Assembly: GCA_019426215.1 (NCBI GenBank)
Contig: CM033403.1
Span: forward strand, 3,611,001 to 3,675,000
Length of the DNA stretch: 64,000 bases
Source of the DNA: Buddleja alternifolia
Taxonomy: Eukaryota; Streptophyta; Magnoliopsida; Lamiales; Scrophulariaceae
Direction: 5' to 3'
The notes beneath the pieces are model-generated. The model did not search any database. It saw only the letters and a list, made by a program, of their open reading frames with translations, and was not told where the DNA came from. Below, in pieces: positions 37,189-48,728 of the stretch (the stretch's first letter is position 1; each line of letters starts with the position of its first letter). A program made the translations under genes and the position numbers.

Positions 37189-39955
37189 TTAATACAAACA
37201 ACTTGATGGTTCAATCAGACCAGCAGTCGTACCAGCTGCATTCGAACATGATGATTGAGATGGTCGATTTTTGTAACTTAAATTCACATTTTCCAATCTG
37301 ATTCCTTGGCATGGATTCATCTTGCTGCAGTCGAATTTAACAGCGACCTGAGTAGCTGATGTGCCTTGAATGTCTTGGTACGTAACATCACTGATTCTCA
37401 CACCTGATACCTGTGAAAGATAAATAAGAAAATACGATTTTAAGAAATAAATCATATTCCTTGGTTATTGAAATAGTTTGTACAACCATATTGCAAAATT
37501 TGACTATACGGGACTAGCTAGAAATCCCGATTCTTCACAAAAATTACTCGATAATTGGATTATCCATTTAGTGATATTTCAAAATTTGGACGAAACTTTC
37601 TTAATGTTAGGTTATTGTAAATTTTGTTAAGTGGCAGGTAAAAAGTAGTACCTGTCCAGGACAGTTTTTGTTATTTGGACAGTAATTTTGGTCAATTACA
37701 ATGGGGTTTTCCACATTGGTCATAATGGCATGGTGAAAGAGAACGCCTCTCACAAACCCTTTGCTTGGTCTCCCCCATGTCTTTATCCTCAAACCATTTT
37801 GTGTATTCTTGAATCTTACTGTTTTCACTGTCACATTTTGTACCCCTGCCTCTTCAAAGTCCTTCCCTAGACTTCCAATGCTGCAATTAATCCAAACAAA
37901 AGCAATATAATAATAAAATGTAAAAAATTGAATTTGAGACTAGCAAATTTCAATTTTTATTCCATTTGTTTTGAAAAACTTCAACTTTATAGAAGAAGAA
38001 AAACAATCGAAAGTAAGTTTGACATGTTAGAAGTGTACGAATTGTTCCATCTGTATCTCAGTACGACATAATGAGAAATGTTAATCAGATCAAGTGGAAT
38101 ATCTCTCGAATCCTATGGGATTAGCGATCATGATTTCTCCGGGCCCTAGTAAAAGCGATCGGGAAATTAGGTTTACTAGAAACTTTACCTACATTTGGCG
38201 TTTTACAATAAACACTTAATTAGAATAATTCCTTATCAGCACATTATGTTGTGACGTGACATCATTATGACGGTGAGCGTGAGTAGAAAGTACCTAATGC
38301 CATGGCCAGGGCCGCAAACGACGTTTTCGATCCACAAATTGGTGGCGCCAGGCCCTATAGAAACGCAATCGTCTCCGGTGCTGATTTTAGAGTTCAAAAT
38401 TGTGACACCCAAAGACAATTGGACATGAATCCCATCAGTGTTGGGACTATTTCCTGAGGCCAAAACTTCCACTCCTTGCAGCTTCACGTTTTGGCATCCA
38501 TTGATGACTATGTGGAACATTTGGCTATTTAGGGACCTCAATCCACTTATTGCCACATTTTTCGAATTCGAAATTCCCAAAGTCTGTATAAAAAAAAAGC
38601 AAATAATTAACCAATGAAATCGTTGGTTTATTTAAAATAAAAATTTCGAAAAATGCTTCTTAATTCCATGTTAAATTCTGAAATATAGTACTTTAAGATG
38701 CTTTTTGTTTTTTTGTCGAACTTTAGAAGGTGGATACCTATATATTTGTAGCTTGAAGAGTAATCAACCTTAAATTCAGCAATATATTGGGGAAATAGGT
38801 TTTTTTGTTCAAGTAGTAGGAATATAATAAACCCAGAATTTGATATCAGCTGTTTTTTCAAGTAATCTCATTTTGCACAGCAGAAGTCCCTGAAATATTC
38901 AGTTTAATTACTTTATGAAAAACTCATTTGTTTATAAGATTTTTGTTATATTAGCAGGTACTCTCTTAAAATCAATCAAATTTGTGTATATATTACTGCT
39001 ATAAATAAAACTTAAAAAGGGGATTAGTTTTTCAATAAATAATTAACCATGGTCCTCAAGTAGTTTCCCCATTAACAAGACAATTTGCCTACCGTAGACG
39101 CTCAAGAAATGGATTTAATTATGAGATTATTATTAAATTTGCTATAGGCCACTCAAAGTGTATCAATTAATTTTTCTGTGCGTATATGCAATACAACTGT
39201 TTTTTTTTTTTAAATAAATAATCTTTGCAAATAACCGTGACCATCCACTTCCTCACTAACCTGAAAATTAGTCATCTAATTAAAGGCAGTTACATTCTTA
39301 GAAATATCTCTTGACATCCCACATGACCAAAAAACCGTTCAATAATTACAAAACCATAATCAACTCTCCAAGCTTTAATTCGAGCTCTCTTGCACCATAA
39401 TTTTAAATATGATGATCATCCAAAAACACATAAAAAATGAAAAAAGAGAAAGTCTATAAGAGAAATGACATATATTACCATAACACATAATTATAAGTGT
39501 CAACACACACACACACATACCGTGGCGCCACTAGGACATGAATTGCTGCCAGATTTCTTGCAGGCCCATAAGGCAGCACCATTAGCATCGAGAGTGCCAC
39601 CGTGAATAGAAACCCCATCAGCCCCCTCGAAAAGGATCCAATTACGGGTTTTGCCCATAGCGTTGTAGTCAGCCGGTGCCACGAGGGTTCCGTCTATTCG
39701 AAAAGTTATGGCTTTATTCTTGCATGGACCCTTAAAGTGTATGTTGTTGAGCAAGAATCTACCTTGTGGAACATAGATTGTGGAGGGTTTTGTAGAGGCA
39801 CAAGCCGAGGACCAAGCTTTTGACAAGGAATTTGTGGAGTCAGTTGTGCCATCAGGATTTGCTCCAAAGTTCAATATGTTGTATGAAACTGCTAATGATT
39901 TGTGGAAATATACGAGGAAAAGTGTTAGGAAAAAAATGGTGGTGGGGTTCGCCAT
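37189..39955 (-). CDS. Polygalacturonase (glycoside hydrolase family 28), four exons
   Basis: This enzyme hydrolyses alpha-1,4-galacturonan of pectin in the cell wall. The exons are 39955-39521, 38583-38294, 37880-37652 and 37410-37189. All introns are GT-AG (937, 413 and 241 bp) and the reading frame is continuous for 391 residues, the normal length for plant family members. Residues 1-22 ([20 protein letters not shown] start) form a signal peptide, so the protein is secreted. All four GH28 motifs are present: NTDG in [11 protein letters not shown] and GDDCVS in exon 2, GHGIS across the exon 2/3 junction, and RIKTW in exon 3. These supply the catalytic aspartates, the His and the substrate-binding Arg/Lys. 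Cysteine-rich ends ([15 protein letters not shown]) fit the family. The DQNYCP style and lack of a long propeptide resemble exo-acting or pollen-type enzymes, but that is only an inference. No damage was found. Confidence 0.93.
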
Positions 39956-40030
39956 AAGCCTTGTTACGACTCGTGGGGGGTTAAATAGATAGTTGGTATG
40001 TAGTGGGGAGTTAAGGCAGTTTAGCTGATA

Positions 40031-40038
40031 TATTTATA
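40031..40038 (-). promoter_or_regulatory. TATA box of the polygalacturonase gene
   Basis: On the reverse strand this reads TATAAATA, 76-83 bp upstream of the ATG at 39955. That is a good distance for a short 5' UTR. Confidence 0.62.
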
Positions 40039-40084
40039 GTACAATTCGGCTGCAAAAATAGTTCTTTTTTTTTTTTTCTGGTGA

Positions 40085-40105
40085 GGGGGGGGGGGGGGGG
40101 GGGGG
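40085..40105. repeat. 21-G homopolymer in the polygalacturonase promoter
   Basis: An uninterrupted run of 21 G on the plus strand (poly-C on the gene strand) lies about 50 bp upstream of the TATA box and 130-150 bp upstream of the ATG. It is next to a T run at 40065-40077. The true length may be misread because sequencing is poor in such runs. Confidence 0.85.
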
Positions 40106-40108
40106 TAT

Positions 40109-41909
40109 AATATAAACAAGAAAATGAAATTGCAAATTTTGGGTCAGCAAAATCACACGCCGAAATTAGGAAGTACTAGCCTTTGTAGGTCATGCATTTA
40201 ACAAAAAAAAAGACATAGCTCCAGTCATTAATTTTAATAGATTATTTTACACTTTTCGAATTTGGATCCACATGCATGCATATATTATATAAACTCTCTG
40301 AATCATTATACATTTTTGGATAACTTTAGCATAGGATTTGTCAATTTGGTTGATGTACGTTAGGATGATATTTTCTTGAGGAATTTCTATGCTCATTGTT
40401 AATTGATCATTTGGTATGCGCCCAAGTTTAGCATTTTGGAGAACTAATTACAAAAATCAAACTTTGTTTAACTGCAATTCTGTACAACCAAATTGTTCAA
40501 TTGTTTCTAATGATCAAGAACTATTCTTTTACAATTAATATTCAAAAATTGTGTCGAACTATGGCAGAATTGTAAAATTCATCCTATAATCATAGAAGTT
40601 GGCAATTGTGCTCATGTAAACTATGATAGATACAATTAAGGACACTAACTTTTCAATTTTTTCAAATTGAAGATAATTTCAGGGGGGGACTAAATGTTTA
40701 TCCGAAATCTGCATGTGAATGACATTTATATATACACATATATATGACTTTTTAAATTTGAGAGTTAAAATTTGGAGGAGAAATCATTATGTCATGACAC
40801 AAAATGCCACTTACATATATAACTTACAGGACCAGAATTACAAATTATGTGGTGAGTGAACTTATAATTTTAGTCCTATAAGTTTAGATAAATTAAAGTA
40901 GCAGTTTTAATCCTACAAATTAATGGGTGATAGCAATTTTGGTCATCGTGGCTATTTTATCTCCTGTGAAATTTGTCTTTAATCAATTTGCAAAAAATTT
41001 AAAATTTGTGTCCTTAAGATGTCATTATCACAATTTACAAGACTAATGTTGCTAACATCTCTTAATTACAGTACTAAGAAATTTCCCCTTAAGTATTTCA
41101 ATTCATATACATAGATGATATTGATTAGTTACAATGCATAGGATATATATGATAGATATTAGTTCGTATATTGCCCAAAAAGGGGGAGAAAAAGATAAAT
41201 GATCAACAAAACTGGGGAAGAACAAATTAAAGCAGTTTGATCGATGAAACATGACCAAAAAAAGACCATATTACGTCTTATGCAACAATTGGAATTGAGG
41301 TAGGCGACAAATACAATCAACGTAAAAAAACAAGTGGAAAATCAAATATCCTTTATTTCAGGTACAATGCCAGCCACATGGCTCTCTTGTTGCTTTCGAT
41401 ACAAGGTAACGCTTTCTTAACTTCCATCATATTCACATCTTTTCTGATCTCACTTCCAATGGAAAAAAAGGTCGAAATAAAGAAAAAAAGAAAGAAATAC
41501 TTTAGTGGAAGAATTAAGTTTAGTTGAGATCGAGTATTTGTTTTTATTTTTAAAATATTTATATGATACATGTTATGAATATTAAATTGCGATAAACTAC
41601 AATTAATTTAACTGTTACAATTATCGAATGATAACAACTATACTATGAAAACAGAGAAACAATATTTGTTTTGCTTAGGTTAATTATATTTTCACCACGA
41701 TCGCATCCAATTTATCCTCCGGATCGAATGATAGATTAGAATTTGTCTTCGGAAATCAATTTTCTTGTAACAACAAAACTAGAAAGATATCTTCGAAAAC
41801 TGTAATTTGTCATTTCATTTTATGGTGGACCAAGATGCAACAATATTTTCAACTTTCCACTGACGTATGTAAATCTTTTAATCTACACAAATAAAATTAA
41901 GAGAGAGAT
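40109..41909. other. Gene-free AT-rich upstream region
   Basis: This is the far upstream region of the polygalacturonase gene. A reverse open frame at 41571-41353 (KKALPCIESNKRAMWLALYL near its end) looks slightly protein-like but has no partner exon or recognised family. The stretch at 40850-41060 resembles diverged MITE text ('ttttagtcctataagtttag') but no paired ends could be fixed. Confidence 0.45.
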
Positions 41910-42360
41910 CAGGGTAAAATTGCGCTTTTGTTACTGTCACTTGACATATTTGTCGTTTTTGTACTTTAATATGGGGGTAACAATTAAGGTGTCGTGATGA
42001 CAAAAAAATTGACATGTTGAATACTTTTCTCCTGAAATTATTGAGCTAGCTGCAGTTGCCGAACATTGCTGACGTGGCTACCGGAAAATCTCAAAATTGG
42101 AAACTTTTCTGAATTTGAGGGAAAATAAATGACGTAGCGGCCAAGTGGACAGTGAATTGATGGAATGACAACCAATTGGACAAAATTGCAATTTTTGGCT
42201 TTTAGGAGGTTTTGAACCAATTAATATATTGTCGATGTCTTTTTTACCTAAATTGCTATCCCAATATTTATATTATTACTGTACCTAAATTGCTATCCAA
42301 ATATTAAAGTAAAAAAAAAAAAAAGCAAAAGGACATGTTACAATAGAAAAATTTGCCCAG
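41910..42360. mobile_element. 451-bp inverted-repeat element (MITE)
   Basis: The left end CAGGGTAAAATTGCGCTTTTG and the complement of the right end CTGGGCAAATTTTTCTATTG align over about 85 bp, including the shared core TTACTTTAATAT/TACTTTAATAT and AGCAATTTAGGT/AACAATTAAGGT. It contains no gene. ACCTAAATTGCTATCC is repeated at about 42247 and 42282. No clear target duplication was found. The long imperfect ends suggest a Mutator-like or similar origin. Confidence 0.62.
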
Positions 42361-43352
42361 CGATCAGAGTACTAATATAATTGAGCCATTTTTAATGTTA
42401 TTCTATGATTCCATATCTTAGCCTACCATTATTATATTGAACCCCAAATATTAAACTCCCATCCAGTTAGTAATAAGAAATATGATTTTAATTTAGAGCC
42501 ATTAATTACACTAAATTAGTGTTTGATATCTTGAAGTAATACAAATTCATGATACATTTGATCGTTTGCCCCCCGCCATAAAAAAAAAAAAAAAAAGAGG
42601 AAGAAAGAAAAGGGAAACTTGATTCCACTATAGACTAGGGTTTTAATTTCAAACAACGCAAGGCAATAAATAGTGAAATGTAACAATTCTTCTTGGGTGT
42701 CAATGTTGTTTCTCCTGTTAATTAAGTAGTACTTATAGTCATAACGATTAACAAGAATGTAACTAACAACTCATTCCAAAGTCCATGCATAATTATAACA
42801 TATATATATTACAATAAAATCATTTTGAACAAAAGACCAGCATAACAATTCTTTTTAATGTGAGTAGTGTTCAGAGTCATATATAGCCTAATATGTGAGT
42901 ACTCGTTGCTACTTACTACTAATATTAAAGCAGTCCAAGACAAGAAAATTACTTCATAAACTAATATTACGGGTGAATTTGAAGAAGCGTATGACATACT
43001 TGAAACAATTGAAAATATTAAATAGCCAAGACTTATTATCACTTCCAAATTAGTTCATGCATTTGAACTAACGTGCAAATGATGAAAGGCAAGCAAGTGA
43101 AGGGCGAGGATCGTGGTGCCGCCGCAAAATTGCATGTTAAAAACGTTCAATGATTGATTGTACTATTTTATAGTTGTTTCTTGCAAGTCAAACATAGATT
43201 CAAATGCACAAAAATAAAGGAGGTTACATGTGAATCAATACTTTAACACTTTAATATCAAATTTTCCAAGCCAACAAATCAAAATACAAAAGTTAGTGCA
43301 TTATACGTGATACCCCCGAAGAATATCCTCCTTTGATATATCCCCTAGATTA
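42361..43352. other. AT-rich spacer without genes
   Basis: The region contains poly(A) at about 42580-42596 and short low-complexity stretches. A reverse open frame at 43048-42809 has no recognisable features. Nothing else was seen. Confidence 0.5.
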
Positions 43353-44539
43353 GGGAAATCTCATTTTTGGTATCAAATGATAAGTCGATTTCACTCTTGG
43401 TAATATTTTGCATGCTTTTGCTCGTTTTTATTTCAGGCACAAAATAATGATTTTTTCTTTATCTTCATATCGCCATTAGTCAACTAACGGAAAATAGCAT
43501 GTGAAAGGCACATGTCTGGTAGCTTTGGGTTTGGAAAATAAAAGACCACAATTCGGTTGAATGGAAGAAAAAAAAGACAAAGATGAGGGGAATTTGGATT
43601 TGGGAATTTTCTAAAATCTGATTGCAATTTATGACGTCATCAACTAATAAAAAGCACTTTAGGTGCTGAGACGTGGGTAAAATTCATGCAAAAGTCCATG
43701 TGTAATTTATTCTTTCTTTTAATTTTTTTCGTGTAACTTCATTTATAATTTGTTCATCTAATTTTTTTTCTTGTGATTCTTTTCTTATTTTGTTCTTCTA
43801 ATTTATTTTATAGTTTTTTCTTCTAAGTTTTTTATTTTAAATCTCTTTTTGACTTTTTTCATATAATTTTTCTAGTTTTTTCTTGTAATTTGTTCTTGTA
43901 TATCTAATTGTTTCTTAATATTTGTTCTTGTAATTTTTTGTCATGTGCACAATAGGTGTCCTTAAATTTGGGAACTTTTTTAAAATATAATTTCAATTCA
44001 CGATGTAACAAAATAATAACCAAAAACAATATATTGCAAGAAAAAATGAATTAGACGAAAAAAATTTAAGAAAAAATTAAACAACATACAAGATAAAATT
44101 AGAAGAATAAATTATAAAAAAAATTAAAAAAGGAAACAACAAGGAACAATTACTAGAAAAACTATAAAAGAAATTAGAAGAATAAATTATTAAAAAATAC
44201 AAAGAAACTACAACAACATAGTAAACGAAAAAGTTGCAAGAAATAAAGGGAGAATTAGAGCTTAAATAACCAAATCCTCCAAAAATTAGCCTTGTAAAGA
44301 TCTAGTATTGATTTTTTTTATCTAATTTGATCTGTCCCCACCAAATTTTAATACCAAACAACTTTTTTCCCCAAACAAAAAACTAAAATGTGCAAAGTAC
44401 AGGTCATTTCCATTAATTGACTGACAAAGGTAATAAAAGTGAGTAAAACAAATTATTTTGAGCGTACAATAGGAACAAGAAAAATCCCGGTACCAAAAGT
44501 AAAATTAGTTTATCCCATGACAAAAATGAGATTTTCCCC
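43353..44539. mobile_element. 1.2 kb foldback element
   Basis: The ends pair: GGGAAATCTCATTTTT (43353-43368) with the complement of AAAAATGAGATTTTCCCC (44523-44540), followed by CACTCTTGGTAATATT against a TTTACTTTTGGTACC-like complement. The left half is T-rich with TTCTTCTAATTT-type repeats and the right half is A-rich with AAATTAGAAGAA-type repeats, so most of the element can fold on itself. No coding sequence was seen. Confidence 0.65.
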
Positions 44540-45150
44540 TTCCAGATTATATCTATATAGGATATGATTCAAATACATCTCATTATATTTGGTAAGATAT
44601 AAGACTCAATCTACACCATTGATATCGTTTGATCCCAACGTCCAGATTTAACAGCTATTTTCGGATTATATTTTTTTTTTAATGAGGGCAGAAGCATCTT
44701 AATCAATAAAAAATGAGTTAAAAAATTCGTTTTCCAGCTGATTCACCGCCCAATCTCAACCTCTTGCCACTAATGCAGAAATCTAAGTAATATTTATTTA
44801 GTGCAAAAATCCCACACTTAATCATGCAGAAAAAGGTGATGATATAAATAAGAGACTAAGCAATTAGGAACAATGCCAAAAGTTCAAAGGAAATGGAAAT
44901 TAAAATATTTCAATTACAAAGCAAACTGAAAATCCAATTGTTAGTCAAACACAAAAAAAAATCATAAAATCAAATATAGTAGAAACAAAGCATTAATTAA
45001 AGCAAATCTTTTTAGAGAGATTAAAACAAACTAATTTCCTACAAAACCAAATTCAAAGAGTAGAAGTGGTGTATTATGATAACATGCTTACCACACTTGG
45101 AAGCGTATGGTATACTCACTCGATCCCCAGGTTCTTTATAAACTCTAAGA

Positions 45151-45631
45151 TATTGTATAATTGAATATTTTTAATATGTTATAAACACATACTGTATAAT
45201 GAGTTATAATATAATGTATAATGTGTTATAACATACTGTATAATGACTTATAAAATACTTTATAATTGTATATTTTTAATATGTCATAAATACATACTGT
45301 ATAATGAGTTATAATATACCGTATAATGTGTTATAACATACTGTATAATGACTTATAAAATATTGTATAATTGAATATTTTTAATATGTCATAAACACAT
45401 ACTGTATAATGAGTTATAATATATTGTATAATGTGTTATAACATACTGTATAATTAAATATTTTTAATATGTCATAAACACATACTGTATAATGAGTTAT
45501 AATATACCGTATAATGTGTTATAACATACTGTATAATTGAATATTTTTAATATGTTATAAACACATACTGTATAATGAGTTATAATATACAGTATAATGT
45601 GTTATAACATACTGTATAATGGCTTATAATG
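45151..45631. repeat. Two-level tandem array (105-bp and 83-bp units)
   Basis: Units starting ATAAACACATACTG begin at 45181, 45286, 45391, 45474 and 45557, so the spacings are 105, 105, 83 and 83. Each unit is built from about 22-bp monomers (ATACTGTATAATG-NN-TTATAA, where NN is AG, TG or AC) plus a 39-bp spacer with GAATATTTTTAATATGTC. The 105-bp units carry three monomers and the 83-bp units carry two, lacking the AC-type monomer. Confidence 0.9.
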
Positions 45632-45665
45632 TGATTATTTATTGATATCAATTTCATACAATAAT

Positions 45666-45717
45666 GATTCAGCACCAATTTTGATCAAAAAAAAAAAAAA
45701 AAAGATTCAGCACCAAT
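45666..45717 (+). mobile_element. Near-empty retroposon: poly(A) with target duplication
   Basis: GATTCAGCACCAAT occurs at 45666-45679 and again at 45704-45717. Between them are only TTTGATC and 17 A. A 14-bp duplication around a poly(A) tail is what LINE-driven insertion leaves when copying stops almost at once. Confidence 0.7.
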
Positions 45718-46293
45718 CTAGGCGAATGTGAAAGTTGACCAAATTTTTCTTCCCCAAGATGAAAAGTACAGATCCTAGTAGAACCACCATTATCCATGAT
45801 AAACCAGTGAAAGCCCCATTAAGAGCAACAGAATTCTTGAAGAAATTAGTAGATGGGATTTCAGGAGTAATCAAATCTCTCCATGTCTCGTCAATTCCAA
45901 CAGTAAAAATCTCTGATTCTCGTTTCGCACATTTACAATCAAACTCGATCCATAGAATTTCATTATCTATAATAATCTGATTTCTCCATAAACAATTGAA
46001 AAAAAAAAAGAAAAAGAGAAAGAGAAGAGAAGAGAAGCAGTGAAAGACCAGAGAAGAAGTAGGAGTCTAGCCTAGAAAAGATGATGAAAAGTTTCTGAGA
46101 TGTGGGTTTGTGGGCTTTGAAAAATGACATCATTTGACTATTATACCACTGATCCAATTGGAATCAATTTCCCCACCTGTTTTTTGATTCCTTTTTGGAC
46201 TATTGGATTTAATGGATCCAATGGTGTAGATTGAGTCTTATATCTTTTCTAATATAGGGTATGTATTAGATCTTAACCCTATATATATAGTAT

Positions 46294-47939
46294 TAGTCAT
46301 GCATCTAAGAAGGGGTGGCCCTTTCCTTGCTACAAACAACGGCACTTGTAAATGTAGTACCATAACTTTTTACATTGTTCTTAGTTTGAGGACATAATTA
46401 GTTGAAAAATTAGAATTTCATTGGAAAAATTAGAACCAGCACTTGATAATCAAAGATGCATTTAATCATAACTTATATGCATACAAAAATTGCAACTTTC
46501 TTTCAACTCGAATTGCCACTTTAGTCTTGTAAAAGAGAATAAATGACAATTGTAGGTATGCAAATTATGAGTGATAATATTAGTCTTTACATGCATAAGA
46601 TGCGCTATTTTATATTCGAAATGGACGGAACATTTTTAATGAGATGCTCATGTGTCCGATATATGCCACTTCACTCCCATTGTTTTTATTTCCGATGTGA
46701 TTGGTCTTAATTAAATTAATAAAATTAAAAGTTAGTGTAATTGACAGTAAATATTACTAAAGGAGTTTTAGCTAAAAAGAAAAAAGAAAAAGAAAAGAGC
46801 AAAAATGCAACCACCATTAATATATAACTGAGATTGCAATTTTGCCTCAAGATTATGTGTCCTTACAAGCATGTACAATTCATTACTGAATAATTGATTC
46901 TTCTTAATTAAAAAAATAAAGTAACACTGATCTTTGTATAGTTGTTTTACTAAATAAACACTTGGAAAAATTACTGAAACCCTCCTAAATTAAATTTTTA
47001 AAAACTACTCTGCAAACTTTTTATTAAAAAACAAATCTAAAAGTTGAAATTTAAAATTTTTGGACATAAACTACCCATTATTTATTAAGTTAAGAATTGA
47101 TCGAATGATCTTTTTTATCAATTTCTTTTTTGTAGTAAAATTTAAAATTTGATAAGTTGAACAATACATATTGTAATGTTTAGTATTAAATATTTTTAAT
47201 ATTTTTATATTTTATTTTTCATTTAATATATCGTAATTGTCTAAAAATATATTTTTAAGTTTTTTTAAGAAGATTAAAAATTTAAGAAATTAAATTTACG
47301 TTATATTTAGTCAATTATCAAACAAATAAATATTTGTACAAAAGTACAATTAATTAATTTTTTTTACTATACCATGTTAAGGTCAATTAAGTTCATAGAT
47401 TTATTTAACTTGACTCTTGGGCTTTTTGGGACTGAAAAGTTGGTGAAATAGATTTTTTGGACTGGAAAAATACTATCATGGGCTTTTTATAAAAAAAACT
47501 TATTTTGGGGAAAAAACTTCTTCTCCTTTCCCTATAACTAGACAAGAGAGCTGGACGTTTTGTGTTTATTGCTAACATACTATATTTATACCACTAAACT
47601 ATATTATTGTCATCTTATATAATGTATTTATTATTCTTTTAATGTTGAACAAACTATTTACCAGAGTTCGCCCATAATACATCACTTCAAAATTAATTTA
47701 GCTAGGCATCATATTAAATTGTCTCAAATCTTAAATTAATATCATATGTATTCCGACACTTCCCACAAAATATGGTTAATGTGAATGTTCAAGGATAAAT
47801 TGCTTAGGCCAATCATACAAAATTATATATAATATATATTTTATATAGATCCCTTGTTTCGAGCATTCGGTTCTTTAGAAGAAACGAGGGAAATTTGTCA
47901 GAAGCAATGAGATATGGGCAGATGAGGCCTGTCTTCCGC

Positions 47940-47979
<40 letters not shown>

Positions 47980-48189
47980 CTATTTCTTGACAAAAGCCCT
48001 CTTAAACATTTCATATTTCTTAAATGACCCCAAGTAACTTTTTATAATTCTTTTATGAGTCGATCCATCACCCCAACTCGGACTTGACATGAGCAAATAC
48101 AATTTGAGTTGCACTTTAATTTTTCTATAGACTACACAGTACGTAGACAAATCTAATTCCACAATCTACTTACGAAAAAAGGAAAAAGA
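46294..48189. other. AT-rich intergenic region with a CT microsatellite
   Basis: No gene or element with paired ends was found in 1.9 kb. A (TC)n tract covers 47943-47975. Pieces such as 'ggcccctaaa'-like text near 46980-47060 could be old MITE sequence. Confidence 0.5.
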
Positions 48190-48728
48190 CATATAATCAA
48201 TACAACTTGATGTTAGAGCAAACACGATAAAGAGAGTATAAAGTTACTGGATAAAAACAATTGAATTAATATGATTGATTCGAGCACTCCACTTAGAATT
48301 ATCTAACAACCCCCGCGTTCGAATACGTAACGGTGGTTGGGTGTGTTTAGGAGAATTCTTAATTATTGAATATGAAAAATAGTGAATCAATGATTATTAT
48401 CTTCGAGTGCATTTCAAGTCCAGAGACAAAAGATAATTTATACAGTGAATCGAGTTGATTATTATCTTCGAGTCACTTCTGACAAAAGATAATTTTATAC
48501 CTACGCTTTGCACAACAGTGAAGGAATAATTCAAGCTTTTTTAAATCTGATCATGGCCATGCCTTGAAGGCAAATCCCATCGAGTCTACTAAAATTGCTA
48601 CTCCTAATTTACGCTACGATCTACTCTACATTACGCTAAAAACTACTCCTAAGGCTAGAGCTAATTCTAAGATAATTGAAAATGTAGAAGTCTGATGATC
48701 TTGTGATGTCTTTAAGACATATCACAAC
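48190..48728 (-). mobile_element. Gypsy LTR fragment, reverse
   Basis: The complement matches 53083-53300 and parts of 54300-54500. Both carry GACATCACAAGATC, ACTTCTACATTTTC, CTAGCCTTAGGAGTAG, TAGCGTAATGTAG and CTCGATGGGATTTGC in the same order. The first third of the LTR is missing. A second short repeat, ATTATCTTCGAGTGC and ATTATCTTCGAGTCAC (near 48400 and 48460), occurs inside. No coding sequence is present. Confidence 0.72.

Larger units (their letters stand above)
44552..46293. mobile_element. 1.7 kb DNA element with long inverted ends
   Basis: The left end, from ATATAGGATATGATTC, and the complement of the right end, from ATATAGGGTTAAGATC, align for about 90 bp and share GATATAAGACTCAATC followed by TACACCATTG exactly (left about 44597-44622, right about 46213-46240). 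TIRs of this length suggest a Mutator-like element. Borders are approximate and no clean 9-bp target duplication was found. Inside are a two-level tandem array, a tiny poly(A) insertion and a short forward open frame (45735-45980) of unknown meaning. Confidence 0.65.

Noticed and set aside
40840..41060. Possible second MITE with 'tttagtcctataagtttag' text
   Set aside because: The two sides do not pair well enough to define terminal inverted repeats.
41353..41571. Reverse 72-codon frame ending in KKALPCIESNKRAMWLALYL
   Set aside because: The last 25 residues look protein-like, but the rest is low complexity and no partner exon or known family could be supported.
45151..45631. Possible CRISPR-like array
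   Set aside because: The units are directly adjacent higher-order repeats without unique spacers, in a plant nuclear context.
45735..45980. Forward 81-codon frame inside the 1.7 kb inverted-repeat element
   Set aside because: No family is recognised, no splice context is visible, and the sequence is of low complexity around poly(A) and AG runs.
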